A DNA stretch of 64,000 bases, taken from positions 62,001 through 126,000 of the forward strand of contig VGUJ01000003.1 of the NCBI GenBank assembly GCA_016874235.1. The letters run 5' to 3'. Shown piece after piece: positions 8,110-17,754 of this stretch. The position numbers and the translations under genes were made by a program. The stretch comes from Gammaproteobacteria bacterium. Its GTDB lineage: Bacteria > Pseudomonadota > Gammaproteobacteria > Steroidobacterales > Steroidobacteraceae. The notes beneath the pieces are model-generated. The model was not told the origin of the DNA and made no database searches. It worked only from the letters and a program-made list of their open reading frames with translations. Each line of letters begins with the position of its first letter. Within the stretch, counting starts at the first letter, position 1.

Positions 8110-9078
8110 TTAGTTTGTCGTCACCACCGGCGTCGACACGTCATCGAGATAGCGACGGATCAACTGCGAACTAGCCTCGGGCGCCTCTTGTACGAGCATG
8201 TGACCAATCCCCGGCAAGACTTCGAGTCGCACCTCGGGTGAGTTAACAAGCAGCTCTTTGGTCTCGTACGCAAGTCCAAGGGGAACCCGCTTGTTCTTTT
8301 CGCCCCAGATCAGCAGCACCGGCACGCTCACAGCACGAATCTTGTCTTCCACGCCGCCTGAGACGTACTGCCGAAGCAGGTTGAGCATCGCGAGGCGATT
8401 CCCCTCGCGCATCCACATTTCATACCACTCATCCACGACCGCCTCGGTCACACGCTCGGGATCACCATAGTCGTTAGTCAGCATGAACCGCGTAAAAGAT
8501 TTCGGCAGGATGTACCCGAGAAGATCTGCGGCCTTGGGGACGTTGGCCGGAGTCGTCCGACCCCTGACACGCGGCTCGAGCGACCCCGGGCTAATCAAGA
8601 CCAATCGCTCGATTCGATCGGGATGGTCCGCTGTATATCGCATGGCGACTGTTCCGCCGATCGACGTTCCGACCACGGTGAAACGCCCCAGGTCCTTTTC
8701 GTCGACGAATTTCTCGAAGAGCTGCTGGATGCGCTCGAGGGTGTAGTTGCCGCTCGGTTCCGGTCCGGTCAGGCCATGAGCCGGCAAGTCGAGACGAATG
8801 ACCCGGTAGCGATCTCGGAGCGCCGCGACCCAAGGCTCCCACATGAAGAGACTCGAGTAGTTGGCGTGCAATAGGACGACGGCCGGCCCCTCACCCTCAT
8901 CCCGATAGTGCATACGAACGCCGTCGATCTCGACGAATTGCGACGGGGGCGTCGCCCATTTCGACTCCACCTCAGGCGCGGGGGTATCTCGATAGACCAT
9001 AACTCCTATGGCAAGCAGCACGACGGTCACCGTGACCAACCCCAAAAGCCCCTTCACGATCCATCTGAGCCACCGCAT
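8110..9078 (-). CDS. Membrane-anchored alpha/beta hydrolase
   Basis: This 322-residue protein starts with one hydrophobic helix (about residues 4-26), which likely anchors it to the inner membrane with the enzyme outside. The alpha/beta-hydrolase domain has the HANYSSLFMWEPW oxyanion region, nucleophile elbow GTSIGG, an acid in LIWGEKNKRVP and the histidine in LPGIGHM. The chosen ATG has a very strong ribosome site (GGAGGGGG) 5 bases ahead, which decides against an ATG 12 codons upstream. Relatives include meta-cleavage-product hydrolases, esterases and epoxide hydrolases. It is a single gene between the crotonase and MFS genes. Confidence 0.86.
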   Translation of the reverse strand: MRWLRWIVKGLLGLVTVTVVLLAIGVMVYRDTPAPEVESKWATPPSQFVEIDGVRMHYRDEGEGPAVVLLHANYSSLFMWEPWVAALRDRYRVIRLDLPAHGLTGPEPSGNYTLERIQQLFEKFVDEKDLGRFTVVGTSIGGTVAMRYTADHPDRIERLVLISPGSLEPRVRGRTTPANVPKAADLLGYILPKSFTRFMLTNDYGDPERVTEAVVDEWYEMWMREGNRLAMLNLLRQYVSGGVEDKIRAVSVPVLLIWGEKNKRVPLGLAYETKELLVNSPEVRLEVLPGIGHMLVQEAPEASSQLIRRYLDDVSTPVVTTN

Positions 9079-9164
9079 GAACACCCCCTCCGACGCCGAC
9101 GCACCGCGCCACACCCGGCAGATATACTCCGGCGCGGAGATCTTTCAAACAGGCGGCCAACAGC

Positions 9165-10481
9165 TTGACCACTTCGAGCGCACCCGGAGTCGCACCCGGC
9201 AACCGAACTCCATTCCAACCCCTCTACGCGTGGTTTGTGGTCGGTGTCCTCGCCCTCGCCAACTGCGTCTCGTTCATCGACCGGTTGATCCTGTCCCTGC
9301 TGGTGCAACCCATCAAAGCAGATCTCGGAATCTCGGATACGGCCTTTGCCTTGCTCGCAGGCGCAGCCTTCGCGATTTTCTATTGCGGCATGGGCCTCGT
9401 CATCGCGCGCTGGGCCGATCGATACAGCCGAAAGTGGATCATCACCTCCGGCATCACGCTCTGGTGTCTCATGACCTCGCTGGCCGGTACGGCGCGCTCG
9501 TACGCGCAGCTATTCTTTTACCGGGTAGGTGTGGGCGTAGGTGAGGCGACCCTGTCTCCCTCGGCCTATTCAATGCTGGCCGGATATTTTCCGCCACAGC
9601 GACTCGCGCTCGCGATCGGCATCTTCAGCGCAGGCGTCACCGCAGGCACGGGGATGGCGTTCCTGCTTGGGGGTGCCATGATCGGCTGGGTCTTTGCTCA
9701 AGGTCCGATCACGCTACCCGTGCTCGGTGAACTCGGCGGTTGGCGACTCGTTATGGTGCTCGTCGGTGCGATCGGACTACCGGTCGCCGTGTTGATGCTG
9801 TTTGTCAAAGAGCCCCCTCGTCCCGCCGGCTTTACTCGCTCATCCGTTGCAGAGGTCTGGGCCCACTTTCGTCAAAACCTGCCCCGCTACGGGTATGTCT
9901 TTGCGGGGTACGGCACCACCTCCGTCACCGCTTTCGCCGTCATGACATGGACTCCCGCGCTCTACCAACGCCAGTACGGAGCAACCATTCCCGAAGCCGC
10001 CATCGTCATCGGTACCGTTGCGCTGGTTGGCGGGCTGCTTGGCGCTTTCTCGGGAGGATGGCTCTCCGATCACCTTGAGTCTCGCGGCGACGCACACGCG
10101 AAGCTACGCGTGCTCTTCGGTTGCGGCATCGGGCTCGTGTTGCCAGGCATCATCGCGCCCTTGATGCCGACTATGCTGTCGCATGCCGCCCTGATCTTCC
10201 TGATGTTTTTCTTTGGCTCCGCAGCAACAGGCCCTGCCGGCGCTTACGTTCAATCGATCACGCCCGAAGCCATGCGCGCGCAGTTCGGTGCGATGTATCA
10301 GTTTTCTTTGGTACTCGTCGGCGCTACGCTCGGGCCCTTTCTGGTCGGTTTCACCACCGACTATGTCTTCGCGGATGAACAAAAGGTCGGCTGGTCACTT
10401 TCCTTGACGTCGCTGATCGCCAACCCGATCGCCGCTTGGCTCCTCTGGCGAGCGTTCAAGGGAACACGTGGACAGTCTTGA
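9165..10481 (+). CDS. MFS transporter, spinster-like
   Basis: A 438-residue protein with about 12 predicted membrane helices and the MFS loop 2-3 motif as GLVIARWADRYSRK. The N-terminal FVVGVLALANCVSFIDRLILSLL and LGISDTAFALLAGAAFAIFY segments match the bacterial branch of spinster-like transporters, often found in aromatic and terpenoid catabolic clusters. It likely imports an organic acid or related compound across the inner membrane, complementing the TonB receptor nearby. Its 3' end overlaps the convergent aldehyde dehydrogenase gene by 26 bases. Confidence 0.87.
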   Translation: MTTSSAPGVAPGNRTPFQPLYAWFVVGVLALANCVSFIDRLILSLLVQPIKADLGISDTAFALLAGAAFAIFYCGMGLVIARWADRYSRKWIITSGITLWCLMTSLAGTARSYAQLFFYRVGVGVGEATLSPSAYSMLAGYFPPQRLALAIGIFSAGVTAGTGMAFLLGGAMIGWVFAQGPITLPVLGELGGWRLVMVLVGAIGLPVAVLMLFVKEPPRPAGFTRSSVAEVWAHFRQNLPRYGYVFAGYGTTSVTAFAVMTWTPALYQRQYGATIPEAAIVIGTVALVGGLLGAFSGGWLSDHLESRGDAHAKLRVLFGCGIGLVLPGIIAPLMPTMLSHAALIFLMFFFGSAATGPAGAYVQSITPEAMRAQFGAMYQFSLVLVGATLGPFLVGFTTDYVFADEQKVGWSLSLTSLIANPIAAWLLWRAFKGTRGQS

Positions 10482-11904
10482 CCTGCGAGTAACTGAATAA
10501 CTCCTCGAGGCACTCTTCGCCTCCGAGTCCGCTGTCTTTCCAGCCGCCGAAGGGCGTTCCGACGAAGTGCTGACCCGCCGTGTTGATCCAGACCGTGCCC
10601 GCTTGCACCGCACGAACCATCCGTAACGCGAGCGGAAGATCTCGCGTCCACACGGCCGCTGTCAGACCGAAGTCCGTGCCGTTGGCGATCGCCACCGCTT
10701 CCTCTTCCGAGCGAAATCGCTGCGTGCATACGACCGGACCAAACACTTCTTCTTGAGCGATCCGCATGGCCGGCGTCACGTCGGCAAACAAAGTTGGCTC
10801 TACCCAATAGCCTCGGGCGAATGAGTCGCCCCGAGGACGACCGCCGCCCGTCACTAATCTCGCACCCTCGGCGCGCGCCGAGTCGATGAGCGCCATGATG
10901 CGGTCTCGATGCCGCGCTGAGTTGACGGGACCCATCTCCGACGTCGGATCGAGCGGACTCCCGAGCTTCAGCGCTGCGAACCGAGCCGCGACACGTTCGA
11001 CGACGACGTCGTGAATCGATTCGTGCAGGACGAGTCGACTCGTCGAACCGCAGGATTGCCCTGCCCAGGAGAAATTCATTCCCGCAACCGCCATCTCAAC
11101 GATGCGATCGAGATCCGCATCGGGAAACACGATGAACGGATTTTTGCCGCCCAGCTCCAGCGTGACGTGTTTGACGCCACTCTCGGCTGCGGCGCGCTGG
11201 ATGGCGAGCCCGGTCGCGACGGACCCCGTGAACCCGATACGCCGAACGAGCGGATGGCGCACCAACGCATCGCCCGCGGGCATGCCATGACCATGAAGAA
11301 TATTCACGAGCCCCGCCGGCAGAACCGCCTGACAAAGCTCGCCCAACATCGAACCCGTCAGAGGACTCGTTTCTGGAGTTTTGACGACGACCGCGTTTCC
11401 GGCCATCAGCGGCGCTGCGAGATGCGCTGCCGCAAACATGAACGGATGATTGAACGGTACGATCCGAGCGACGACACCGTAGGGCTCGCGCAGCGTGAGA
11501 TGCAGGCCCTTAGCCGTCGCTGGAATCGTCTCACCCTTCAGCTCGGACGCGAGTCCTGCAAAATACTCGAGATAGCCCGCCGCGATTTGGACATCGGCCT
11601 GTAGTTTGCCGATGGTGTTCCCGGTATCGCGAGCCTCGAGGTTCAAGATCTCGGGGCCTCGCGCGCGAATGGCCGAAGCCAGCGCCCTGAGCGCCGCCGC
11701 GCGCTCCCAGACCGAGCGAGCCGCCCACTCGATCTGCGCCTTCGCCGCCGCACGAACCGCCCGGTCAACGTCGTGGGCGGTCGCCGCAGGCACTCGACCA
11801 ATCGGCTCCAAGGTCGCAGGATCATGCGAATCGATCCAGAGACCTGCTGCCCCACCCTTACCGAGCGTCATCTCGCCGTCGATCAGCATCTGACCTTGAA
11901 TCAC
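10456..11904 (-). CDS. NAD(P)-dependent aldehyde dehydrogenase
   Basis: This 482-residue enzyme has all ALDH landmarks: the PFNHPFMF segment, the cofactor motif GFTGSVATG near residue 224, general base Glu250 in LELGGKNP and nucleophile Cys285 in GQSCGS. EEVFGPVV and the C-terminal PFGGWKDSG are also present. It oxidises an aldehyde to the acid. The GTG start overlaps the upstream repeat-protein stop by 4 bases; an in-frame ATG five codons later with AAGGT ahead is an alternative. It closes the DUF1838-CRTAC1-ALDH unit. It could supply the carboxylate for the PaaK-like ligase, which is inference. Confidence 0.9.
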   Translation of the reverse strand: MIQGQMLIDGEMTLGKGGAAGLWIDSHDPATLEPIGRVPAATAHDVDRAVRAAAKAQIEWAARSVWERAAALRALASAIRARGPEILNLEARDTGNTIGKLQADVQIAAGYLEYFAGLASELKGETIPATAKGLHLTLREPYGVVARIVPFNHPFMFAAAHLAAPLMAGNAVVVKTPETSPLTGSMLGELCQAVLPAGLVNILHGHGMPAGDALVRHPLVRRIGFTGSVATGLAIQRAAAESGVKHVTLELGGKNPFIVFPDADLDRIVEMAVAGMNFSWAGQSCGSTSRLVLHESIHDVVVERVAARFAALKLGSPLDPTSEMGPVNSARHRDRIMALIDSARAEGARLVTGGGRPRGDSFARGYWVEPTLFADVTPAMRIAQEEVFGPVVCTQRFRSEEEAVAIANGTDFGLTAAVWTRDLPLALRMVRAVQAGTVWINTAGQHFVGTPFGGWKDSGLGGEECLEELFSYSQVKTVHVFP

Positions 11905-13592
11905 GAGGCGGGCTCCACGATCACGTGAGTGCGCTTGATGGCTGGGCCTTCGATCACCTGCTTCGTCCCCGAGGGCCAGAGGATCTCCACTCGATCGACA
12001 GACTTTCGAGCGCCGAGACCGAAGGTGAGCGTCGGATCATTCGTTGAGTTGTAGCCGTGCGCACTCTGCACCTCGTGGTATTGCTCGAGATCACCCGATA
12101 CCAGCTTGATGCGCGCCCCGAACGCATCCCGATTACTACGGGTGCCCTGCAATCGCAGCTTGATCCAAGCGTTCCCGTTGCCGCGATTGATGAAGAGGCG
12201 ATTTTGACCGGCCACTGGGCTCACCTGCTTACCCATGGCGTAGTAAGTTCGGTTCGTGACGAAAAGATCGACGAACCCGTCGTCGTTGAGGTCGGCGGCA
12301 CCCACACCCGACCCGATGCCGAGACCTTCCGCACCCGAACCGCGGGTGACCTCCTCGAAGCTGCCGTCACCCCGATTGCGCAGCAAGGTGTTCTCCGCTG
12401 GCTCCCAGGCGATATAGAACGTCACGAACGGCGGAAAGTCGGCGATCACGTCATTGATCAGCACGTTCGACGGTCCACCGTTGTTGAGATAGAGATCAAC
12501 GTGGCCGTCGTTATCAAAGTCGGCCGCCACACAGCCGCGAGTGCCACGAATGACTCCAGCGCCCGACTTCGTCGTCACATCCTGAAAAGACAGCGTGCCG
12601 GTTTCTTTGAGTCGATTGGCGATCATCCGTCCTGCCTGATCGGCCGTCGGTAGGAAAACGTCCATGTCGCCATCATGATCAAAATCGGCGATACAGGCGC
12701 CCTGCGCGTAACCCGGATTCAGAAACGGCAACGCGTTCGGCGGCCTGCGAGCGCGCGTGACATCCTCGAACCGACCGTTACCGAGATTACGTAGCAGCAC
12801 TTTGATCTCTCGCTCGTGGGTCACGAGTAAGTCGATCCAGCCGTCCTGATCGAAATCGATCCAGTTGGGCGAGCCCTGCGCATTGGAATCTTTGAGCTTC
12901 GATTGCAAAGCCACCCCAGCGCTCACGGTGACATCCGTGAACTTCCATCCGCCCTCGTTCCTGAACAGCGCGTTATCGACGTCTCCATCCGCGTTCTTGA
13001 TGAATAGATCGAGATCACCGTCACGATCGTAATCGGCGCAACCGCCGCCGCCGCCCGTATCGCCGATGCCCCCGATCTTTTGATCGTTCTCGTTCCCGGC
13101 GCGCATGAGACCGGCCGATCGCGTCACATCCGTGAAGCGCGCTTCCCCTGTTTCTCGCAGCTCGTTTTTGTACAACGTCGTCGGCACGTGCCGCTGACGA
13201 GCCTGCCCGGGCGGCATATTCACCGACAGCAGGTCGAGATCGCCGTCGTTGTCGAGATCACAGAACACGGCGCCACGGCTGTAGCTGCCCAGATTCTGCA
13301 CGCCCTTCGCAGCCGCAACATCCTTGAAGATACCGCGTCCGTCGTTCTCGAAGAGCCGGTCGGCCAACCCGGAGGCAAGATCCTCGACCGGCACGAAGAT
13401 ATCGAGGTCACCATCCCCGTCGTAGTCCCCGAACGTCGGGCCCGTCGAATTGACGGCGAGATCGGTCACACCGCGCGCGGCCGTCTCATCCTTGAACCGA
13501 ATCGGCGTCTTCCCCGACGCGGATGCGGTGACTGCCACAGCCGTACCGAGAATGACCGAAACCAGCGCGGCACTCATCGTGGACCCTTTCAT
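11901..13592 (-). CDS. Secreted FG-GAP/VCBS repeat protein with ASPIC/UnbV domain (CRTAC1-like)
   Basis: The 563-residue protein begins with a signal peptide ending near ASASG. It then carries at least seven blade-like repeats, each with a DxDxDGxxD calcium loop (for example GDYDGDGDLDIFVP, CDLDNDGDLDLLS, ADFDHDGDMDVFLP and ADFDNDGHVDLYLN). The last ~75 residues form the ASPIC/UnbV domain (GARIKLVSGD...ILWPSGTKQVIEG). The domain set indicates a periplasmic or extracellular beta-propeller of unknown function. It lies between DUF1838 and ALDH genes with a 4-base overlap to the latter. Genes of this type often accompany TonB receptors in catabolic clusters. Confidence 0.88.
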   Translation of the reverse strand: MKGSTMSAALVSVILGTAVAVTASASGKTPIRFKDETAARGVTDLAVNSTGPTFGDYDGDGDLDIFVPVEDLASGLADRLFENDGRGIFKDVAAAKGVQNLGSYSRGAVFCDLDNDGDLDLLSVNMPPGQARQRHVPTTLYKNELRETGEARFTDVTRSAGLMRAGNENDQKIGGIGDTGGGGGCADYDRDGDLDLFIKNADGDVDNALFRNEGGWKFTDVTVSAGVALQSKLKDSNAQGSPNWIDFDQDGWIDLLVTHEREIKVLLRNLGNGRFEDVTRARRPPNALPFLNPGYAQGACIADFDHDGDMDVFLPTADQAGRMIANRLKETGTLSFQDVTTKSGAGVIRGTRGCVAADFDNDGHVDLYLNNGGPSNVLINDVIADFPPFVTFYIAWEPAENTLLRNRGDGSFEEVTRGSGAEGLGIGSGVGAADLNDDGFVDLFVTNRTYYAMGKQVSPVAGQNRLFINRGNGNAWIKLRLQGTRSNRDAFGARIKLVSGDLEQYHEVQSAHGYNSTNDPTLTFGLGARKSVDRVEILWPSGTKQVIEGPAIKRTHVIVEPAS

Positions 13593-13611
13593 CTGAACCC
13601 CCTAAAAAAAA

Positions 13612-14466
13612 TCATCGTGGCTTGGCCGTCATGCGTTCGGGATACTCCCGCTCGGCTCGCTCTCGATACTCGCGCGGCAATTCGTCGAGGCTGCGTAACT
13701 TCGCCCCGGAGGCATGCCAGATCACATGACCCGGTTCGCCTGTCATGTTCATCCATTTGAGCCAACCCATGAATACCGTCGACGAGAACGTCGTCGGAAG
13801 CGCAGACAGTCGTGAGTCGAGAAAGTCCTGCCGTCGTGCGAACAAACTTTGTCGCTGACCATGCATGGGCGGCATGCCGGGCGGATAGATCGTCTGGTGC
13901 TGCAACCAAACGTGATCTCCGATCGAGTGCCATTGCAACTTCAGAGGCGCCCGACGCGGTTCGCTTATGGGCGTCCCATCGAGACGGACCGGCCAAATAC
14001 CTTCTTTGCTGTAACTGAAGCCAAGGTTGCCGCCCTGTACCGCAGGCTTCACTTCATCGAGCCGACCCGTCCAAGGGTTTCGAAACTCGCGCAGGTATTC
14101 GTTCGTCTCGATATCTCTGAAGAACGTAACCGTATGACCGCCGAGTTGGTATCCGTTCGGTCGATGCGTGAACCAATAAATCTCCATACCCTCGAAGCGC
14201 ACGAGCGGACGCGGGGTTTCGTTGTCACCTCGGACCGCGAAGATCATGCCCGTAAACCACCAGGGTACGTCCTGCTCGAGCAGGCTGCCTTGCATGCGAA
14301 CGATGTTCCTGAGACTGACCTCAGGATCTGCAAGATCCGGCAAGTCCCGACGGGTCGCCGTATCGGCCTCCGGGAGCGACAGAGATGATCCTGCCGCGAC
14401 GACGCCCAAGGCCAGCGATCCCAGCCATTGCCGACGAGACACCGCAGCATTACCCGTATCGATCAT
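13612..14466 (-). CDS. DUF1838 family protein, Tat-exported
   Basis: The 284-residue product opens with a Tat-type signal: SRRQWLG followed by a hydrophobic stretch and a cut near AAGSS. The start ATG has GAGGAT 6 bases ahead; a longer frame would overlap the terminator and receptor gene. The mature part contains RNIVRMQGSLLEQDVPWWFTG and a GEPGHVIWHASGAK segment characteristic of DUF1838, a family without known activity. Export through Tat suggests it folds, perhaps with a cofactor, before reaching the periplasm. It heads a DUF1838-CRTAC1-ALDH transcription unit separated from the TonB receptor by a terminator. Confidence 0.8.
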   Translation of the reverse strand: MIDTGNAAVSRRQWLGSLALGVVAAGSSLSLPEADTATRRDLPDLADPEVSLRNIVRMQGSLLEQDVPWWFTGMIFAVRGDNETPRPLVRFEGMEIYWFTHRPNGYQLGGHTVTFFRDIETNEYLREFRNPWTGRLDEVKPAVQGGNLGFSYSKEGIWPVRLDGTPISEPRRAPLKLQWHSIGDHVWLQHQTIYPPGMPPMHGQRQSLFARRQDFLDSRLSALPTTFSSTVFMGWLKWMNMTGEPGHVIWHASGAKLRSLDELPREYRERAEREYPERMTAKPR

Positions 14467-14525
14467 TCGTGATCCTCGCCACCGATTAACGCCTCGCTGC
14501 ACGATAGACGGCGAGAGGGGAGCTC

Positions 14526-14568
14526 TCAAAAAGGAACGGGGCTGCCCACCGTGTGATGGGCGGCCCCG
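14526..14568 (-). terminator. Rho-independent terminator after the TonB receptor gene
   Basis: A 12-base-pair stem with one G-T wobble and an 8-base loop lies between 14537 and 14568. On the minus strand it is followed by TTCCTTTTTGAG, a modest T run. It lies 34 bases past the receptor stop and before the DUF1838 start, so it should end or attenuate receptor transcription and partly uncouple it from the downstream genes. Confidence 0.8.
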
Positions 14569-14602
14569 CTTGAGGTTGAACGCGAGTGCGTCCTGCCGTG
14601 GC

Positions 14603-17584
14603 TTAGAACTTGTACGCCATACGCAGGCCAATCACGCGCGGGCTCGGAAGGTTCGCGAATACCGTCGTCGGGATGCTCGGCGCGGGAACCAATCGTGTGC
14701 CCGTCGGCGCAGGTGAGCCCGGCGGGAAATAATTGAAGAACCCGAATCGGAAGTCGGACGCATAGATCGCCGGGCCAGAGCCTGCCGATCGAACCGTACG
14801 ATCATCCGCCACGTTGTCGACGAACAGCACCGCGGACCACTTGTCGGCATCAACGCCCACGCGCAAGTTCGCAAGCCAGTAGCTGTCGAGCCACTGCTTG
14901 TTGTCGTCCTCGATGAATCGCTCGCCTTCCCAGTTGGCATCGAGGTCGACGACGAGATCCATGCCCGAGTCGCCCATCGGTCGGCGATAACCGATCGACA
15001 TCGCCATCGCGAGCTCCGGCGTATCTTCGATGAACTTACCCGTACGATCGAGCTGACAGGTCAGCGAGCGGAACGCCGTCGTGCTGCCCGCCGCAAAGGG
15101 TACGGTGTTGTTCGTCAACGGGACGAAATTCGAACCATCTAGATAGCCCACCACGCAATTGCCGACGCGCGCGATTTCACCCGCACCCGTCGAGGTCGTC
15201 TTGTAGTTGGTGTACTTGTAGGTCGAGAAGTACGTGAGACCGGCTGCCACCAACCAGTTCTCGCTCGGACGCCACTGCATACCGAGCTCGACACCCTCGA
15301 GCAGCGCCTTGCCGGCGTTGGTGACGCGGTTGCTGATGGTGTTACCCACCAGGATCTGCGTACCCACCTGCTTGTCGGTGAAGTCGGTACGGAACGCCGA
15401 TGCCTCGACGCGGACGTTGCCCGAGGGCGAACGCCACTTCGCACCGATTTCATAGACCTTCAGTTTTTCTGCCGCGAAGTACACATCGTCGCCGCTGGCC
15501 GGCGCGCCCGTGCCCGAGAGCGTGACCGTCGAGTAACCACCGGGCTTACGTGCCTGCGCGTACGACGCATAGATATTGACGTCATCACTCGGCGTCCACT
15601 GGAGCGTGCCCTTCGGCGTGATGTAGTCCTCTTTGAGGGTCGGATACACGATCTGACGCGTGACATCCGGCGGGTTGAATCCGCGCGCGGCGACCACCGG
15701 CGGGAAGCCGGGCGACGGTACGCCAGCGCCATCACGGCACGGACCATTCGAACCGCAAAGCACGATGGTGCCCGGGCCGTTGGAACCGTCCGTGAAGCCC
15801 GAGGACACGTCGTTCACTTCCTCGACCCAGCGGGCCTCACCGATCAAACGCAACGAATCGGTGATGTCCCATTCGACGTCGACGTAAAACGACTTGTGAT
15901 CGATATCGCGCGTGGTCAACGTCGGCTCGCGGGCCCCGTAAACCGACGCCATGTACGGCGACACGTCCACCGAGGTGAAGCCACCCGTCGGGCTGGTGCA
16001 ACTGTTCAAAGGAATATTGAGCGATACACCAGGACCGAGTGATACCGGGCCGGGCGGCGTCTGGATCGTCGCCGTGCCCACCGTGACGCCGGGACCCGCA
16101 GCCGGGTTGGGCGGATCGAATGCAAAGCAGAGCGTGCCCTCGCCAATCACCGTGAGGTTACGCTCTCTCTGCTCGACGCTCTCGGTCCAAAACTGCACAC
16201 CCGCAAAGAAATTCAGCGGGCCTTCGAAATCCGAAGTAAAGCGAACTTCTTGACTGAACTGGCGCGTGCTCGTGTAGGTCTCGAGCGTCTGCTGAATGGG
16301 CAGGAAGCTCGTCTTGTCGATATCGAACAACACGTCGACGTCAGAGTTGGTGTAACCCGTCAACGAACTGAAACGACCCACCGACGTGTCGAAGTGCTGA
16401 ACCAACGAAACACGACGAACCGATCGATCACTGCCCGGGAAATCCGGAGCCGTGCTACCTGCGACGGCACGGGTCGAGTTTCGGTTAAACGAGGGCTGCA
16501 AGCCCTTCGCACTACCGATGGACCCCGTGAAAGCCGGGATCGTCATGTCGTCGAAGACACCCCGGTTACCCGTGAGCCTCTCGAGATCGCGGAAAGCGTT
16601 AAGTCCGAGCGCAAATTGGCTCGCGACCAAACCGGTGGGCGCCGGACCCGGCGCGCCCGTCTGGTTGGCGGCGCAGCTCGCATCGATGACGAAGCCGACC
16701 GGCGCCAAGCCGCCCGCGGCATTGGTACCCACGTTACAGATCGAGGCATTGCCCGGAACCGCGTTACGAGAATTGAACGCAAGCGCAGCCTGAGACGATG
16801 GATCGAACTCGTCGTTAGTGAATTCGGCGCGGAACTTGGCGCCGTAATTGTCGCTGGGTTCCCATTTCAGGGAGAGCGCCGCACCGCGACCCTCTCCACC
16901 ACCGGTCGACTGCTGCGTCACGCGGTTGAAGTAATAACCGTCGTCCGTGAAGGCATAAACGCCGAGCCGATAACCGAGCGTATCGGTTAATGGACCGGAC
17001 ATCCCGCCTTTGACTTCGTATTGCCCCTCACTGCTGAGGTCCATCGAGACATTGCGAGTCGGCTCGCTCGTGGGATCTTGCGTGGTGTAGGAGATAGCAC
17101 CCGCGAACGCGCTGCGCCCGAAGAGCGCGCTCTGCGGACCCTTAACGATTTCCACCTGAGCGATATCGAGCAGTCGGGGGCTGATGAGCAGCGAGCCGCC
17201 GGCGACACCGATGGATTCGCTCGACACGTCGACACCGTCGACGAGGGTCGCCACGTTTGGACGACCGCGCGTCGGCGAGAGGCCGCGGATCACGATTCGG
17301 GTGTCGTACGGAACGAGGCCCGTGTCAAAACTCAAACTCGGGTCTCGATCGATGAGACCGGTGACATCCTTCACACCCTGACGCTCGAGCTGAGCGGCAG
17401 TCACGGCGGTGATGGCCAGAGGAACGACGAGGAGATTTTCCTCGCGCTTACGCGCGGTCACCACGATTTCTTCGAGCGCAACCGCCTCATCCGGTGCGGG
17501 CGCCTGCGCGTGCGCAGAAGCACCGACTCCCATCGACAACGGAATAGCCCAAAGGCTGTGAAGAACCTTCTTCAGATGTTTCAT
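14603..17584 (-). CDS. TonB-dependent outer membrane receptor
   Basis: This 993-residue receptor has a signal peptide (start MKHLKKVLH, cut near SAHAQ), then a TonB-box-like EEIVVTARKREE, a plug domain (ERQGVKDVTGLI, RIVIRGLSPTRG, LVDGVDV) and a long beta-barrel ending in MAYKF, the aromatic terminus expected for BAM insertion. The upstream extension of the frame to the next gene was rejected because it lacks a signal peptide. Homologues in catabolic clusters take up terpenoids, aromatics or oligomers as well as siderophores; the context here favours an organic substrate. A terminator follows. Confidence 0.93.
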   Translation of the reverse strand: MKHLKKVLHSLWAIPLSMGVGASAHAQAPAPDEAVALEEIVVTARKREENLLVVPLAITAVTAAQLERQGVKDVTGLIDRDPSLSFDTGLVPYDTRIVIRGLSPTRGRPNVATLVDGVDVSSESIGVAGGSLLISPRLLDIAQVEIVKGPQSALFGRSAFAGAISYTTQDPTSEPTRNVSMDLSSEGQYEVKGGMSGPLTDTLGYRLGVYAFTDDGYYFNRVTQQSTGGGEGRGAALSLKWEPSDNYGAKFRAEFTNDEFDPSSQAALAFNSRNAVPGNASICNVGTNAAGGLAPVGFVIDASCAANQTGAPGPAPTGLVASQFALGLNAFRDLERLTGNRGVFDDMTIPAFTGSIGSAKGLQPSFNRNSTRAVAGSTAPDFPGSDRSVRRVSLVQHFDTSVGRFSSLTGYTNSDVDVLFDIDKTSFLPIQQTLETYTSTRQFSQEVRFTSDFEGPLNFFAGVQFWTESVEQRERNLTVIGEGTLCFAFDPPNPAAGPGVTVGTATIQTPPGPVSLGPGVSLNIPLNSCTSPTGGFTSVDVSPYMASVYGAREPTLTTRDIDHKSFYVDVEWDITDSLRLIGEARWVEEVNDVSSGFTDGSNGPGTIVLCGSNGPCRDGAGVPSPGFPPVVAARGFNPPDVTRQIVYPTLKEDYITPKGTLQWTPSDDVNIYASYAQARKPGGYSTVTLSGTGAPASGDDVYFAAEKLKVYEIGAKWRSPSGNVRVEASAFRTDFTDKQVGTQILVGNTISNRVTNAGKALLEGVELGMQWRPSENWLVAAGLTYFSTYKYTNYKTTSTGAGEIARVGNCVVGYLDGSNFVPLTNNTVPFAAGSTTAFRSLTCQLDRTGKFIEDTPELAMAMSIGYRRPMGDSGMDLVVDLDANWEGERFIEDDNKQWLDSYWLANLRVGVDADKWSAVLFVDNVADDRTVRSAGSGPAIYASDFRFGFFNYFPPGSPAPTGTRLVPAPSIPTTVFANLPSPRVIGLRMAYKF

Positions 17585-17754
17585 TTCGACCCCCGAGGAC
17601 GACTTCTTAGCCGGATCGCCCGTTGCGCTAACGCCACAACAAACTCCCGGACCCTGCGGCGTGTTTCCGCCGCTAAGACTAGTATCTACCACTACGCGGA
17701 AAATTTTTGGATCGCTCCCGCCTAACCCACTCCACCTAGCGGACAAAATGACCA

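Noticed and set aside
11011-12653. Long open frames on the plus strand opposite the ALDH and CRTAC1 genes
   Set aside because: They mirror strongly supported genes, have no domain or ribosome site, and are expected from GC-rich codon bias.
16250-17725. Two long plus-strand frames opposite the TonB receptor
   Set aside because: Arg-rich, without any motif, and fully antisense to a clear receptor gene.
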